DNA of 64,000 nucleotides from Thuidium tamariscinum (taxonomy: Eukaryota > Streptophyta > Bryopsida > Hypnales > Thuidiaceae), in the NCBI GenBank assembly GCA_947034885.2, contig OX344755.2, forward strand, positions 27,225,052 to 27,289,051, given 5' to 3'. Below, piece after piece: positions 50,361 to 63,973 of this stretch (its first letter is position 1; every line of letters begins with the position of its first letter). A program made the translations under genes and the position numbers. The notes beneath the pieces were generated by a model that searched no databases, had not been told where the DNA came from, and was given only the letters and a program-made list of their open reading frames with translations.

Positions 50361-52695
50361 TTGAATGGTGTGCATTTTTGAATTTTAATCGCATTGAATT
50401 TCACAGCATATTTTTTGTAGTAATTCTATAGAACTGGATTAGATATTACAATGTGTTCACGTTGAATTTGCCTTGCAACTGGGAAGTTTGCGCGTCTTGA
50501 TATCAACTAAACAACGAGGAGATTTCCTCGGCCACGAGAGTAACTCCGTAGGCTCTTGAATGGTGTGCATTTTTGAATATAATCGCATTGAATTTCACAG
50601 CATATTTTTTGTAGTAATTCTATAGAACTGGATTAGATATTACAATGTGATCACGTTGAATTTGTATTGCAACTAAGAAGTTTGCGCGTCTTGATATCAA
50701 CTAAACACCTCGGAGATTTCCTCGGCCACGAGAATAACTCCGTAGGCTCTTGAATGGTGTGCATTTTTGAATTTTAATCGCATTGAATTTCACAGCATAT
50801 TTTTTGTAGTAATTCTATAGAACTGGATTAGATATTACAATGTGTTCACGTTGAATTTGCCTTGCAACTGGGAAGTTTGCGCGTCTTGATATCAACTAAA
50901 CACCGCGGAGATTTCCTCGGCCACGAGAGTAACTCCGTAGGCTCTTGAATGGTGTGCATTTTTGAATTTTAATCGCATTGAATTTCACAGCATATTTTTT
51001 GTAGTAATTCTATAGAACTGGATTAGATATTACAATGTGTTCACGTTGAATTTGCCTTGCAACTGGGAAGTTTGCGCGTCTTGATATCAACTAAACAACG
51101 AGGAGATTTCCTCGGCCACGAGAGTAACTCCGTAGGCTCTTGAATGGTGTGCATTTTTGAATATAATCGCATTGAATTTCACAGCATATTTTTTGTAGTA
51201 ATTCTATAGAACTGGATTAGATATTACAATGTGTTCACGTTGAATTTGTATTGCAACTAAGAAGTTTGCGCGTCTTGATATCAACTAAACAACGAGGAGA
51301 TTTCCTCGGCCACGAGAGTAACTCCGTAGGCTCTTGAATGGTGTGCATTTTTGAATATAATCGCATTGAATTTCACAGCATATTTTTTGTAGTAATTCTA
51401 TAGAACTGGATTAGATATTACAATGTGATCACGTTGAATTTGCCTTGCAACTGGGAAGTTTGCGCGTCTTGATATCAACTAAACACCTCGGAGATTTCCT
51501 CGGCCACGAGAATAACTCCGTAGGCTCTTGAATGGTGTGCATTTTTGAATTTTAATCGCATTGAATTTCACAGCATATTTTTTGTAGTAATTCTATAGAA
51601 CTGGATTAGATATTACAATGTGTTCACGTTGAATTTGCCTTGCAACTGGGAAGTTTGCGCGTCTTGATATCAACTAAACAACGAGGAGATTTCCTCGGCC
51701 ACGAGAGTAACTCCGTAGGCTCTTGAATGGTGTGCATTTTTGAATATAATCGCATTGAATTTCACAGCATATTTTTTGTAGTAATTCTATAGAACTGGAT
51801 TAGATATTACAATGTGATCACGTTGAATTTGTATTGCAACTAAGAAGTTTGCGCGTCTTGATATCAACTAAACACCTCGGAGATTTCCTCGGCCACGAGA
51901 ATAACTCCGTAGGCTCTTGAATGGTGTGCATTTTTGAATTTTAATCGCATTGAATTTCACAGCATATTTTTTGTAGTAATTCTATAGAACTGGATTAGAT
52001 ATTACAATGTGATCACGTTGAATTTGTATTGCAACTAAGAAGTTTGCGCGTCTTGATATCAACTAAACACCTCGGAGATTTCCTCGGCCACGAGAATAAC
52101 TCCGTAGGCTCTTGAATGGTGTGCATTTTTGAATTTTAATCGCATTGAATTTCACAGCATATTTTTTGTAGTAATTCTATAGAACTGGATTAGATATTAC
52201 AATGTGTTCACGTTGAATTTGCCTTGCAACTGGGAAGTTTGCGCGTCTTGATATCAACTAAACACCTCGGAGATTTCCTCGGCCACGAGAATAACTCCGT
52301 AGGCTCTTGAATGGTGTGCATTTTTGAATTTTAATCGCATTGAATTTCACAGCATATTTTTTGTAGTAATTCTATAGAACTGGATTAGATATTACAATGT
52401 GTTCACGTTGAATTTGTATTGCAACTAAGAAGTTTGCGCGTCTTGATATCAACTAAACAACGAGGAGATTTCCTCGGCCACGAGAGTAACTCCGTAGGCT
52501 CTTGAATGGTGTGCATTTTTGAATATAATCGCATTGAATTTCACAGCATATTTTTTGTAGTAATTCTATAGAACTGGATTAGATATTACAATGTGTTCAC
52601 GTTGAATTTGCCTTGCAACTGGGAAGTTTGCGCGTCTTGATATCAACTAAACAACGAGGAGATTTCCTCGGCCACGAGAGTAACTCCGTAGGCTC
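50361..52695 (+). repeat. 12-unit block, copy 1 of a pair 30 units apart
   Basis: Twelve units in this block match, in order, those at 56196-58530, with a constant offset of 5835 bp. Shared hybrids include T96 with A-type 111-122 and B-type ACGAGG (51140 with 56975; 52307 with 58142) and CC/GG with CCTCGG (51334 with 57169; 52112 with 57947). The unit at 50750 has a unique CCGCGG at 154-159 where its partner has CCTCGG. Confidence 0.82.
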
Positions 52696-54445
52696 TTGAA
52701 TGGTGTGCATTTTTGAATATAATCGCATTGAATTTCACAGCATATTTTTTGTAGTAATTCTATAGAACTGGATTAGATATTACAATGTGATCACGTTGAA
52801 TTTGCCTTGCAACTGGGAAGTTTGCGCGTCTTGATATCAACTAAACACCTCGGAGATTTCCTCGGCCACGAGAATAACTCCGTAGGCTCTTGAATGGTGT
52901 GCATTTTTGAATTTTAATCGCATTGAATTTCACAGCATATTTTTTGTAGTAATTCTATAGAACTGGATTAGATATTACAATGTGTTCACGTTGAATTTGC
53001 CTTGCAACTGGGAAGTTTGCGCGTCTTGATATCAACTAAACAACGAGGAGATTTCCTCGGCCACGAGAGTAACTCCGTAGGCTCTTGAATGGTGTGCATT
53101 TTTGAATATAATCGCATTGAATTTCACAGCATATTTTTTGTAGTAATTCTATAGAACTGGATTAGATATTACAATGTGATCACGTTGAATTTGCCTTGCA
53201 ACTGGGAAGTTTGCGCGTCTTGATATCAACTAAACACCTCGGAGATTTCCTCGGCCACGAGAATAACTCCGTAGGCTCTTGAATGGTGTGCATTTTTGAA
53301 TTTTAATCGCATTGAATTTCACAGCATATTTTTTGTAGTAATTCTATAGAACTGGATTAGATATTACAATGTGTTCACGTTGAATTTGCCTTGCAACTGG
53401 GAAGTTTGCGCGTCTTGATATCAACTAAACACCTCGGAGATTTCCTCGGCCACGAGAATAACTCCGTAGGCTCTTGAATGGTGTGCATTTTTGAATTTTA
53501 ATCGCATTGAATTTCACAGCATATTTTTTGTAGTAATTCTATAGAACTGGATTAGATATTACAATGTGTTCACGTTGAATTTGCCTTGCAACTGGGAAGT
53601 TTGCGCGTCTTGATATCAACTAAACAACGAGGAGATTTCCTCGGCCACGAGAGTAACTCCGTAGGCTCTTGAATGGTGTGCATTTTTGAATATAATCGCA
53701 TTGAATTTCACAGCATATTTTTTGTAGTAATTCTATAGAACTGGATTAGATATTACAATGTGTTCACGTTGAATTTGTATTGCAACTAAGAAGTTTGCGC
53801 GTCTTGATATCAACTAAACAACGAGGAGATTTCCTCGGCCACGAGAGTAACTCCGTAGGCTCTTGAATGGTGTGCATTTTTGAATATAATCGCATTGAAT
53901 TTCACAGCATATTTTTTGTAGTAATTCTATAGAACTGGATTAGATATTACAATGTGATCACGTTGAATTTGCCTTGCAACTGGGAAGTTTGCGCGTCTTG
54001 ATATCAACTAAACACCTCGGAGATTTCCTCGGCCACGAGAATAACTCCGTAGGCTCTTGAATGGTGTGCATTTTTGAATTTTAATCGCATTGAATTTCAC
54101 AGCATATTTTTTGTAGTAATTCTATAGAACTGGATTAGATATTACAATGTGTTCACGTTGAATTTGCCTTGCAACTGGGAAGTTTGCGCGTCTTGATATC
54201 AACTAAACACCTCGGAGATTTCCTCGGCCACGAGAATAACTCCGTAGGCTCTTGAATGGTGTGCATTTTTGAATATAATCGCATTGAATTTCACAGCATA
54301 TTTTTTGTAGTAATTCTATAGAACTGGATTAGATATTACAATGTGATCACGTTGAATTTGCCTTGCAACTGGGAAGTTTGCGCGTCTTGATATCAACTAA
54401 ACAACGAGGAGATTTCCTCGGCCACGAGAATAACTCCGTAGGCTC

Positions 54446-55613
54446 TGGAATGGTGTGCATTTTTGAATTTTAATCGCATTGAATTTCACAGCATATTTTT
54501 TGTAGTAATTCTATAGAACTGGATTAGATATTACAATGTGATCACGTTGAATTTGTATTGCAACTGAGAAGTTTGTGCGTCTTGATATCAACTAAACACC
54601 TCGGAGATTTCCTCGGCCACGAGAATAACTCCGTAGGCTCTTGAATGGTGTGCATTTTTGAATTTTAATCGCATTGAATTTCACAGCATATTTTTTGTAG
54701 TAATTCTATAGAACTGGATTAGATATTACAATGTGATCACGTTGAATTTGCCTTGCAACTGAGAAGTTTGCGCGTCTTGATATCAACTAAACAACGAGGA
54801 GATTTCCTCGGCCACGAGAGTAACTCCGTAGGCTCTTGAATGGTGTGCATTTTTGAATATAATCGCATTGAATTTCACAGCATATTTTTTGTAGTAATTC
54901 TATAGAACTGGATTAGATATTACAATGTGATCACGTTGAATTTGCCTTGCAACTGGGAAGTTTGCGCGTCTTGATATCAACTAAACAACGAGGAGATTTC
55001 CTCGGCCACGAGAATAACTCCGTAGGCTCTGGAATGGTGTGCATTTTTGAATTTTAATCGCATTGAATTTCACAGCATATTTTTTGTAGTAATTCTATAG
55101 AACTGGATTAGATATTACAATGTGATCACGTTGAATTTGTATTGCAACTGAGAAGTTTGTGCGTCTTGATATCAACTAAACACCTCGGAGATTTCCTCGG
55201 CCACGAGAATAACTCCGTAGGCTCTTGAATGGTGTGCATTTTTGAATTTTAATCGCATTGAATTTCACAGCATATTTTTTGTAGTAATTCTATAGAACTG
55301 GATTAGATATTACAATGTGATCACGTTGAATTTGCCTTGCAACTGAGAAGTTTGCGCGTCTTGATATCAACTAAACAACGAGGAGATTTCCTCGGCCACG
55401 AGAGTAACTCCGTAGGCTCTTGAATGGTGTGCATTTTTGAATATAATCGCATTGAATTTCACAGCATATTTTTTGTAGTAATTCTATAGAACTGGATTAG
55501 ATATTACAATGTGATCACGTTGAATTTGCCTTGCAACTGGGAAGTTTGCGCGTCTTGATATCAACTAAACAACGAGGAGATTTCCTCGGCCACGAGAATA
55601 ACTCCGTAGGCTC
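54446..55613 (+). repeat. Tandem 3-unit repeat (2 x 584 bp)
   Basis: Two adjacent copies (54446-55029 and 55030-55613) look identical at every site I compared. Each has a TGGAAT unit with GTGCG, an A/B hybrid unit with CC and GA plus ACGAGG, and a B unit with A180. A third TGGAAT start at 55614 lacks GTGCG. The same 3-unit cassette is present at 39664-40247 and 44528-45111, so it was copied here from, or to, the large duplication about 10 kb upstream. Confidence 0.85.
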
Positions 55614-56195
55614 TGGAATGGTGTGCATTTTTGAATTTTAATCGCATTGAATTTCACAGCATATTTTTTGTAGTAATTCTATAGAACTGGATTAGATATT
55701 ACAATGTGATCACGTTGAATTTGTATTGCAACTAAGAAGTTTGCGCGTCTTGATATCAACTAAACACCTCGGAGATTTCCTCGGCCACGAGAATAACTCC
55801 GTAGGCTCTTGAATGGTGTGCATTTTTGAATATAATCGCATTGAATTTCACAGCATATTTTTTGTAGTAATTCTATAGAACTGGATTAGATATTACAATG
55901 TGATCACGTTGAATTTGCCTTGCAACTGGGAAGTTTGCGCGTCTTGATATCAACTAAACAACGAGGAGATTTCCTCGGCCACGAGAGTAACTCCGTAGGC
56001 TCTTGAATGGTGTGCATTTTTGAATATAATCGCATTGAATTTCACAGCATATTTTTTGTAGTAATTCTATAGAACTGGATTAGATATTACAATGTGATCA
56101 CGTTGAATTGGATTGCAACTAAGAAGTTTGCGCGTCTTGATATCAACTAAACACCTCGGAGATTTCCTCGGCCACGAGAATAACTCCGTAGGCTC

Positions 56196-58530
56196 TTGAA
56201 TGGTGTGCATTTTTGAATTTTAATCGCATTGAATTTCACAGCATATTTTTTGTAGTAATTCTATAGAACTGGATTAGATATTACAATGTGTTCACGTTGA
56301 ATTTGCCTTGCAACTGGGAAGTTTGCGCGTCTTGATATCAACTAAACAACGAGGAGATTTCCTCGGCCACGAGAGTAACTCCGTAGGCTCTTGAATGGTG
56401 TGCATTTTTGAATATAATCGCATTGAATTTCACAGCATATTTTTTGTAGTAATTCTATAGAACTGGATTAGATATTACAATGTGATCACGTTGAATTTGT
56501 ATTGCAACTAAGAAGTTTGCGCGTCTTGATATCAACTAAACACCTCGGAGATTTCCTCGGCCACGAGAATAACTCCGTAGGCTCTTGAATGGTGTGCATT
56601 TTTGAATTTTAATCGCATTGAATTTCACAGCATATTTTTTGTAGTAATTCTATAGAACTGGATTAGATATTACAATGTGTTCACGTTGAATTTGCCTTGC
56701 AACTGGGAAGTTTGCGCGTCTTGATATCAACTAAACACCTCGGAGATTTCCTCGGCCACGAGAATAACTCCGTAGGCTCTTGAATGGTGTGCATTTTTGA
56801 ATTTTAATCGCATTGAATTTCACAGCATATTTTTTGTAGTAATTCTATAGAACTGGATTAGATATTACAATGTGTTCACGTTGAATTTGCCTTGCAACTG
56901 GGAAGTTTGCGCGTCTTGATATCAACTAAACAACGAGGAGATTTCCTCGGCCACGAGAGTAACTCCGTAGGCTCTTGAATGGTGTGCATTTTTGAATATA
57001 ATCGCATTGAATTTCACAGCATATTTTTTGTAGTAATTCTATAGAACTGGATTAGATATTACAATGTGTTCACGTTGAATTTGTATTGCAACTAAGAAGT
57101 TTGCGCGTCTTGATATCAACTAAACAACGAGGAGATTTCCTCGGCCACGAGAGTAACTCCGTAGGCTCTTGAATGGTGTGCATTTTTGAATATAATCGCA
57201 TTGAATTTCACAGCATATTTTTTGTAGTAATTCTATAGAACTGGATTAGATATTACAATGTGATCACGTTGAATTTGCCTTGCAACTGGGAAGTTTGCGC
57301 GTCTTGATATCAACTAAACACCTCGGAGATTTCCTCGGCCACGAGAATAACTCCGTAGGCTCTTGAATGGTGTGCATTTTTGAATTTTAATCGCATTGAA
57401 TTTCACAGCATATTTTTTGTAGTAATTCTATAGAACTGGATTAGATATTACAATGTGTTCACGTTGAATTTGCCTTGCAACTGGGAAGTTTGCGCGTCTT
57501 GATATCAACTAAACAACGAGGAGATTTCCTCGGCCACGAGAGTAACTCCGTAGGCTCTTGAATGGTGTGCATTTTTGAATATAATCGCATTGAATTTCAC
57601 AGCATATTTTTTGTAGTAATTCTATAGAACTGGATTAGATATTACAATGTGATCACGTTGAATTTGTATTGCAACTAAGAAGTTTGCGCGTCTTGATATC
57701 AACTAAACACCTCGGAGATTTCCTCGGCCACGAGAATAACTCCGTAGGCTCTTGAATGGTGTGCATTTTTGAATTTTAATCGCATTGAATTTCACAGCAT
57801 ATTTTTTGTAGTAATTCTATAGAACTGGATTAGATATTACAATGTGATCACGTTGAATTTGTATTGCAACTAAGAAGTTTGCGCGTCTTGATATCAACTA
57901 AACACCTCGGAGATTTCCTCGGCCACGAGAATAACTCCGTAGGCTCTTGAATGGTGTGCATTTTTGAATTTTAATCGCATTGAATTTCACAGCATATTTT
58001 TTGTAGTAATTCTATAGAACTGGATTAGATATTACAATGTGTTCACGTTGAATTTGCCTTGCAACTGGGAAGTTTGCGCGTCTTGATATCAACTAAACAC
58101 CTCGGAGATTTCCTCGGCCACGAGAATAACTCCGTAGGCTCTTGAATGGTGTGCATTTTTGAATTTTAATCGCATTGAATTTCACAGCATATTTTTTGTA
58201 GTAATTCTATAGAACTGGATTAGATATTACAATGTGTTCACGTTGAATTTGTATTGCAACTAAGAAGTTTGCGCGTCTTGATATCAACTAAACAACGAGG
58301 AGATTTCCTCGGCCACGAGAGTAACTCCGTAGGCTCTTGAATGGTGTGCATTTTTGAATATAATCGCATTGAAATTCACAGCATATTTTTTGTAGTAATT
58401 CTATAGAACTGGATTAGATATTACAATGTGTTCACGTTGAATTTGCCTTGCAACTGGGAAGTTTGCGCGTCTTGATATCAACTAAACAACGAGGAGATTT
58501 CCTCGGCCACGAGAGTAACTCCGTAGGCTC
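56196..58530 (+). repeat. 12-unit block, copy 2 of a pair 30 units apart
   Basis: This is the partner of 50361-52695. Differences from copy 1 are few: A180 and CCTCGG at 56585, and a private GAAATTC near 58374. The unit just before it (56003-56195) is 193 bp, the shortest in the window, because of a one-base loss with GAATTGGATTG near 56107; matching to copy 1 breaks down in that unit. Confidence 0.82.
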
Positions 58531-59113
58531 TTGAATGGTGTGCATTTTTGAATATAATCGCATTGAATTTCACAGCATATTTTTTGTAGTAATTCTATAG
58601 AACTGGATTAGATATTACAATGTGATCACGTTGAATTTGTATTGCAACTAAGAAGTTTGCGCGTCTTGATATCAACTAAACACCTCGGAGATTTCCTCGG
58701 CCACGAGAATAACTCCGTAGGCTCTTGAATGGTGTGCATTTTTGAATTTTAATCGCATTGAATTTCACAGCATATTTTTTGTAGTAATTCTATAGAACTG
58801 GATTAGATATTACAATGTGATCACGTTGAATTTGTATTGCAACTAAGAAGTTTGCGCGTCTTGATATCAACTAAACACCTCGGAGATTTCCTCGGCCACG
58901 AGAATAACTCCGTAGGCTCTTGAATGGTGTGCATTTTTGAATATAATCGCATTGAATTTCACAGCATATTTTTTGTAGTAATTCTATAGAACTGGATTAG
59001 ATATTACAATGTGATCACGTTGAATTTGCCTTGCAACTGGGAAGTTTGCGCGTCTTGATATCAACTAAACAACGAGGAGATTTCCTCGGCCACGAGAGTA
59101 ACTCCGTAGGCTC

Positions 59114-62100
59114 TTGAATGGTGTGCATTTTTGAATATAATCGCATTGAATTTCACAGCATATTTTTTGTAGTAATTCTATAGAACTGGATTAGATATTA
59201 CAATGTGATCACGTTGAATTTGTATTGCAACTAAGAAGTTTGCGCGTCTTGATATCAACTAAACACCTCGGAGATTTCCTCGGCCACGAGAATAACTCCG
59301 TAGGCTCTTGAATGGTGTGCATTTTTGAATTTTAATCGCATTGAATTTCACAGCATATTTTTTGTAGTAATTCTATAGAACTGGATTAGATATTACAATG
59401 TGATCACGTTGAATTTGTATTGCAACTAAGAAGTTTGCGCGTCTTGATATCAACTAAACACCTCGGAGATTTCCTCGGCCACGAGAATAACTCCGTAGGC
59501 TCTTGAATGGTGTGCATTTTTGAATATAATCGCATTGAATTTCACAGCATATTTTTTGTAGTAATTCTATAGAACTGGATTAGATATTACAATGTGATCA
59601 CGTTGAATTTGCCTTGCAACTGGGAAGTTTGCGCGTCTTGATATCAACTAAACAACGAGGAGATTTCCTCGGCCACGAGAGTAACTCCGTAGGCTCTTGA
59701 ATGGTGTGCATTTTTGAATTTTAATCGCATTGAATTTCACAGCATATTTTTTGTAGTAATTCTATAGAACTGGATTAGATATTACAATGTGTTCACGTTG
59801 AATTTGCCTTGCAACTGGGAAGTTTGCGCGTCTTGATATCAACTAAACAACGAGGAGATTTCCTCGGCCACGAGAGTAACTCCGTAGGCTCTTGAATGGT
59901 GTGCATTTTTGAATATAATCGCATTGAATTTCACAGCATATTTTTTGTAGTAATTCTATAGAACTGGATTAGATATTACAATGTGATCACGTTGAATTTG
60001 CCTTGCAACTGGGAAGTTTGCGCGTCTTGATATCAACTAAACAACGAGGAGATTTCCTCGGCCACGAGAGTAACTCCGTAGGCCCTTGAATGGTGTGCAT
60101 TTTTGAATATAATCGCATTGAATTTCACAGCATATTTTTTGTAGTAATTCTATAGAACTGGATTAGATATTACAATGTGATCACGTTGAATTTGTATTGC
60201 AACTAAGAAGTTTGCGCGTCTTGATATCAACTAAACACCTCGGAGATTTCCTCGGCCACGAGAATAACTCCGTAGGCTCTTGAATGGTGTGCATTTTTGA
60301 ATTTTAATCGCATTGAATTTCACAGCATATTTTTTGTAGTAATTCTATAGAACTGGATTAGATATTACAATGTGATCACGTTGAATTTGTATTGCAACTA
60401 AGAAGTTTGCGCGTCTTGATATCAACTAAACACCTCGGAGATTTCCTCGGCCACGAGAATAACTCCGTAGGCTCTTGAATGGTGTGCATTTTTGAATTTT
60501 AATGGCATTGAATTTCACAGCATATTTTTTGTAGTAATTCTATAGAACTGGATTAGATATTACAATGTGTTCACGTTGAATTTGCCTTGCAACTGGGAAG
60601 TTTGCGCGTCTTGATATCAACTAAACAACGAGGAGATTTCCTCGGCCACGAGAGTAACTCCGTAGGCTCTTGAATGGTGTGCATTTTTGAATATAATCGC
60701 ATTGAATTTCACAGCATATTTTTTGTAGTAATTCTATAGAACTGGATTAGATATTACAATGTGTTCACGTTGAATTTGCCTTGCAACTGGGAAGTTTGCG
60801 CGTCTTGATATCAACTAAACAACGAGGAGATTTCCTCGGCCACGAGAGTAACTCCGTAGGCTCTTGAATGGTGTGCATTTTTGAATATAATCGCATTGAA
60901 TTTCACAGCATATTTTTTGTAGTAATTCTATAGAACTGGATTAGATATTACAATGTGTTCACGTTGAATTTGTATTGCAACTAAGAAGTTTGCGCGTCTT
61001 GATATCAACTAAACACCTCGGAGATTTCCTCGGCCACGAGAATAACTCCGTAGGCTCTTGAATGGTGTGCATTTTTGAATTTTAATCGCATTGAATTTCA
61101 CAGCATATTTTTTGTAGTAATTCTATAGAACTGGATTAGATATTACAATGTGATCACGTTGAATTTGTATTGCAACTAAGAAGTTTGCGCGTCTTGATAT
61201 CAACTAAACACCTCGGAGATTTCCTCGGCCACGAGAATAACTCCGTAGGCTCTTGAATGGTGTGCATTTTTGAATATAATCGCATTGAATTTCACAGCAT
61301 ATTTTTTGTAGTAATTCTATAGAACTGGATTAGATATTACAATGTGATCACGTTGAATTTGCCTTGCAACTGGGAAGTTTGCGCGTCTTGATATCAACTA
61401 AACAACGAGGAGATTTCCTCGGCCACGAGAGTAACTCCGTAGGCTCTTGAATAGTGTGCATTTTTGAATTTTAATCGCATTGAATTTCACAGCATATTTT
61501 TTGTAGTAATTCTATAGAACTGGATTAGATATTACAATGTGTTCACGTTGAATTTGCCTTGCAACTGGGAAGTTTGCGCGTCTTGATATCAACTAAACAA
61601 CGAGGAGATTTCCTCGGCCACGAGAATAACTCCGTAGGCTCTTGAATGGTGTGCATTTTTGAATATAATCGCATTGAATTTCACAGCATATTTTTTGTAG
61701 TAATTCTATAGAACTGGATTAGATATTACAATGTGTTCACGTTGAATTTGCCTTGCAACTGGGAAGTTTGCGCGTCTTGATATCAACTAAACAACGAGGA
61801 GATTTCCTCGGCCACGAGAGTAACTCCGTAGGCTCTTGAATGGTGTGCATTTTTGAATATAATCGCATTGAATTTCACAGCATATTTTTTGTAGTAATTC
61901 TATAGAACTGGATTAGATATTACAATGTGATCACGTTGAATTTGTATTGCAACTAAGAAGTTTGCGCGTCTTGATATCAACTAAACACCTCGGAGATTTC
62001 CTCGGCCACGAGAATAACTCCGTAGGCTCTTGAATGGTGTGCATTTTTGAATTTTAATCGCATTGAATTTCACAGCATATTTTTTGTAGTAATTCTATAG

Positions 62101-62613
62101 AACTGGATTAGATATTACAATGTGATCACGTTGAATTTGTATTGCAACTAAGAAGTTTGCGCGTCTTGATATCAACTAAACACCTCGGAGATTTCCTCGG
62201 CCACGAGAATAACTCCGTAGGCTCTTGAATGGTGTGCATTTTTGAATTTTAATCGCATTGAATTTCACAGCATATTTTTTGTAGTAATTCTATAGAACTG
62301 GATTAGATATTACAATGTGTTCACGTTGAATTTGCCTTGCAACTGGGAAGTTTGCGCGTCTTGATATCAACTAAACAACGAGGAGATTTCCTCGGCCACG
62401 AGAGTAACTCCGTAGGCTCTTGAATGGTGTGCATTTTTGAATATAATCGCATTGAATTTCACAGCATATTTTTTGTAGTAATTCTATAGAACTGGATTAG
62501 ATATTACAATGTGTTCACGTTGAATTTGCCTTGCAACTGGGAAGTTTGCGCGTCTTGATATCAACTAAACAACGAGGAGATTTCCTCGGCCACGAGAGTA
62601 ACTCCGTAGGCTC
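59114..62613 (+). repeat. Tandem 9-unit duplication (2 x 1750 bp)
   Basis: Copy 1 is 59114-60863 and copy 2 is 60864-62613. Eight of nine units agree in type, with scattered single differences: A96 versus T96 at 59114/60864 and 59892/61642, AATGG at 60475 versus AATCG at 62225, and A180 at 61447. Private changes are GGCCCTTG at 60084 and ATAGTG at 61453. The T96-with-type-A unit at 60864 recurs at 62614 (1750 bp) and 63585 (971 bp, five units), so the array continues in mixed 9- and 5-unit steps to the window edge. Confidence 0.75.
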
Positions 62614-63973
62614 TTGAATGGTGTGCATTTTTGAATATAATCGCATTGAATTTCACAGCATATTTTTTGTAGTAATTCTATAGAACTGGATTAGATATTA
62701 CAATGTGTTCACGTTGAATTTGTATTGCAACTAAGAAGTTTGCGCGTCTTGATATCAACTAAACACCTCGGAGATTTCCTCGGCCACGAGAATAACTCCG
62801 TAGGCTCTTGAATGGTGTGCATTTTTGAATTTTAATCGCATTGAATTTCACAGCATATTTTTTGTAGTAATTCTATAGAACTGGATTAGATATTACAATG
62901 TGATCACGTTGAATTTGTATTGCAACTAAGAAGTTTGCGCGTCTTGATATCAACTAAACACCTCGGAGATTTCCTCGGCCACGAGAATAACTCCGTAGGC
63001 TCTTGAATGGTGTGCATTTTTGAATATAATCGCATTGAATTTCACAGCATATTTTTTGTAGTAATTCTATAGAACTGGATTAGATATTACAATGTGTTCA
63101 CGTTGAATTTGCCTTGCAACTGGGAAGTTTGCGCGTCTTGATATCAACTAAACAACGAGGAGATTTCCTCGGCCACGAGAATAACTCCGTAGGCTCTTGA
63201 ATGGTGTGCATTTTTGAATATAATCGCATTGAATTTCACAGCATATTTTTTGTAGTAATTCTATAGAACTGGATTAGATATTACAATGTGATCACGTTGA
63301 ATTTGCCTTGCAACTGGGAAGTTTGCGCGTCTTGATATCAACTAAACAACGAGGAGATTTCCTCGGCCACGAGAGTAACTCCGTAGGCTCTTGAATGGTG
63401 TGCATTTTTGAATATAATCGCATTGAATTTCACAGCATATTTTTTGTAGTAATTCTATAGAACTGGATTAGATATTACAATGTGTTCACGTTGAATTTGC
63501 CTTGCAACTGGGAAGTTTGCGCGTCTTGATATCAACTAAACAACGAGGAGATTTCCTCGGCCACGAGAGTAACTCCGTAGGCTCTTGAATGGTGTGCATT
63601 TTTGAATATAATCGCATTGAATTTCACAGCATATTTTTTGTAGTAATTCTATAGAACTGGATTAGATATTACAATGTGTTCACGTTGAATTTGTATTGCA
63701 ACTAAGAAGTTTGCGCGTCTTGATATCAACTAAACACCTCGGAGATTTCCTCGGCCACGAGAATAACTCCGTAGGCTCTTGAATGGTGTGCATTTTTGAA
63801 TTTTAATCGCATTGAATTTCACAGCATATTTTTTGTAGTAATTCTATAGAACTGGATTAGATATTACAATGTGATCACGTTGAATTTGTATTGCAACTAA
63901 GAAGTTTGCGCGTCTTGATATCAACTAAACACCTCGGAGATTTCCTCGGCCACGAGAATAACTCCGTAGGCTC

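Noticed and set aside
54446..55613. Assembly artefact as a general explanation for the repeats
   Set aside because: Most duplicated blocks differ at scattered private sites and end in chimeric units, as real duplication does. It stays open only for the apparently identical 3-unit repeat, noted in the findings.
56003..56195. Insertion site or array break at the 193-bp unit
   Set aside because: Only a single-base loss and nearby substitution (GAATTGGATTG) are present; both flanks are normal units in the same orientation.
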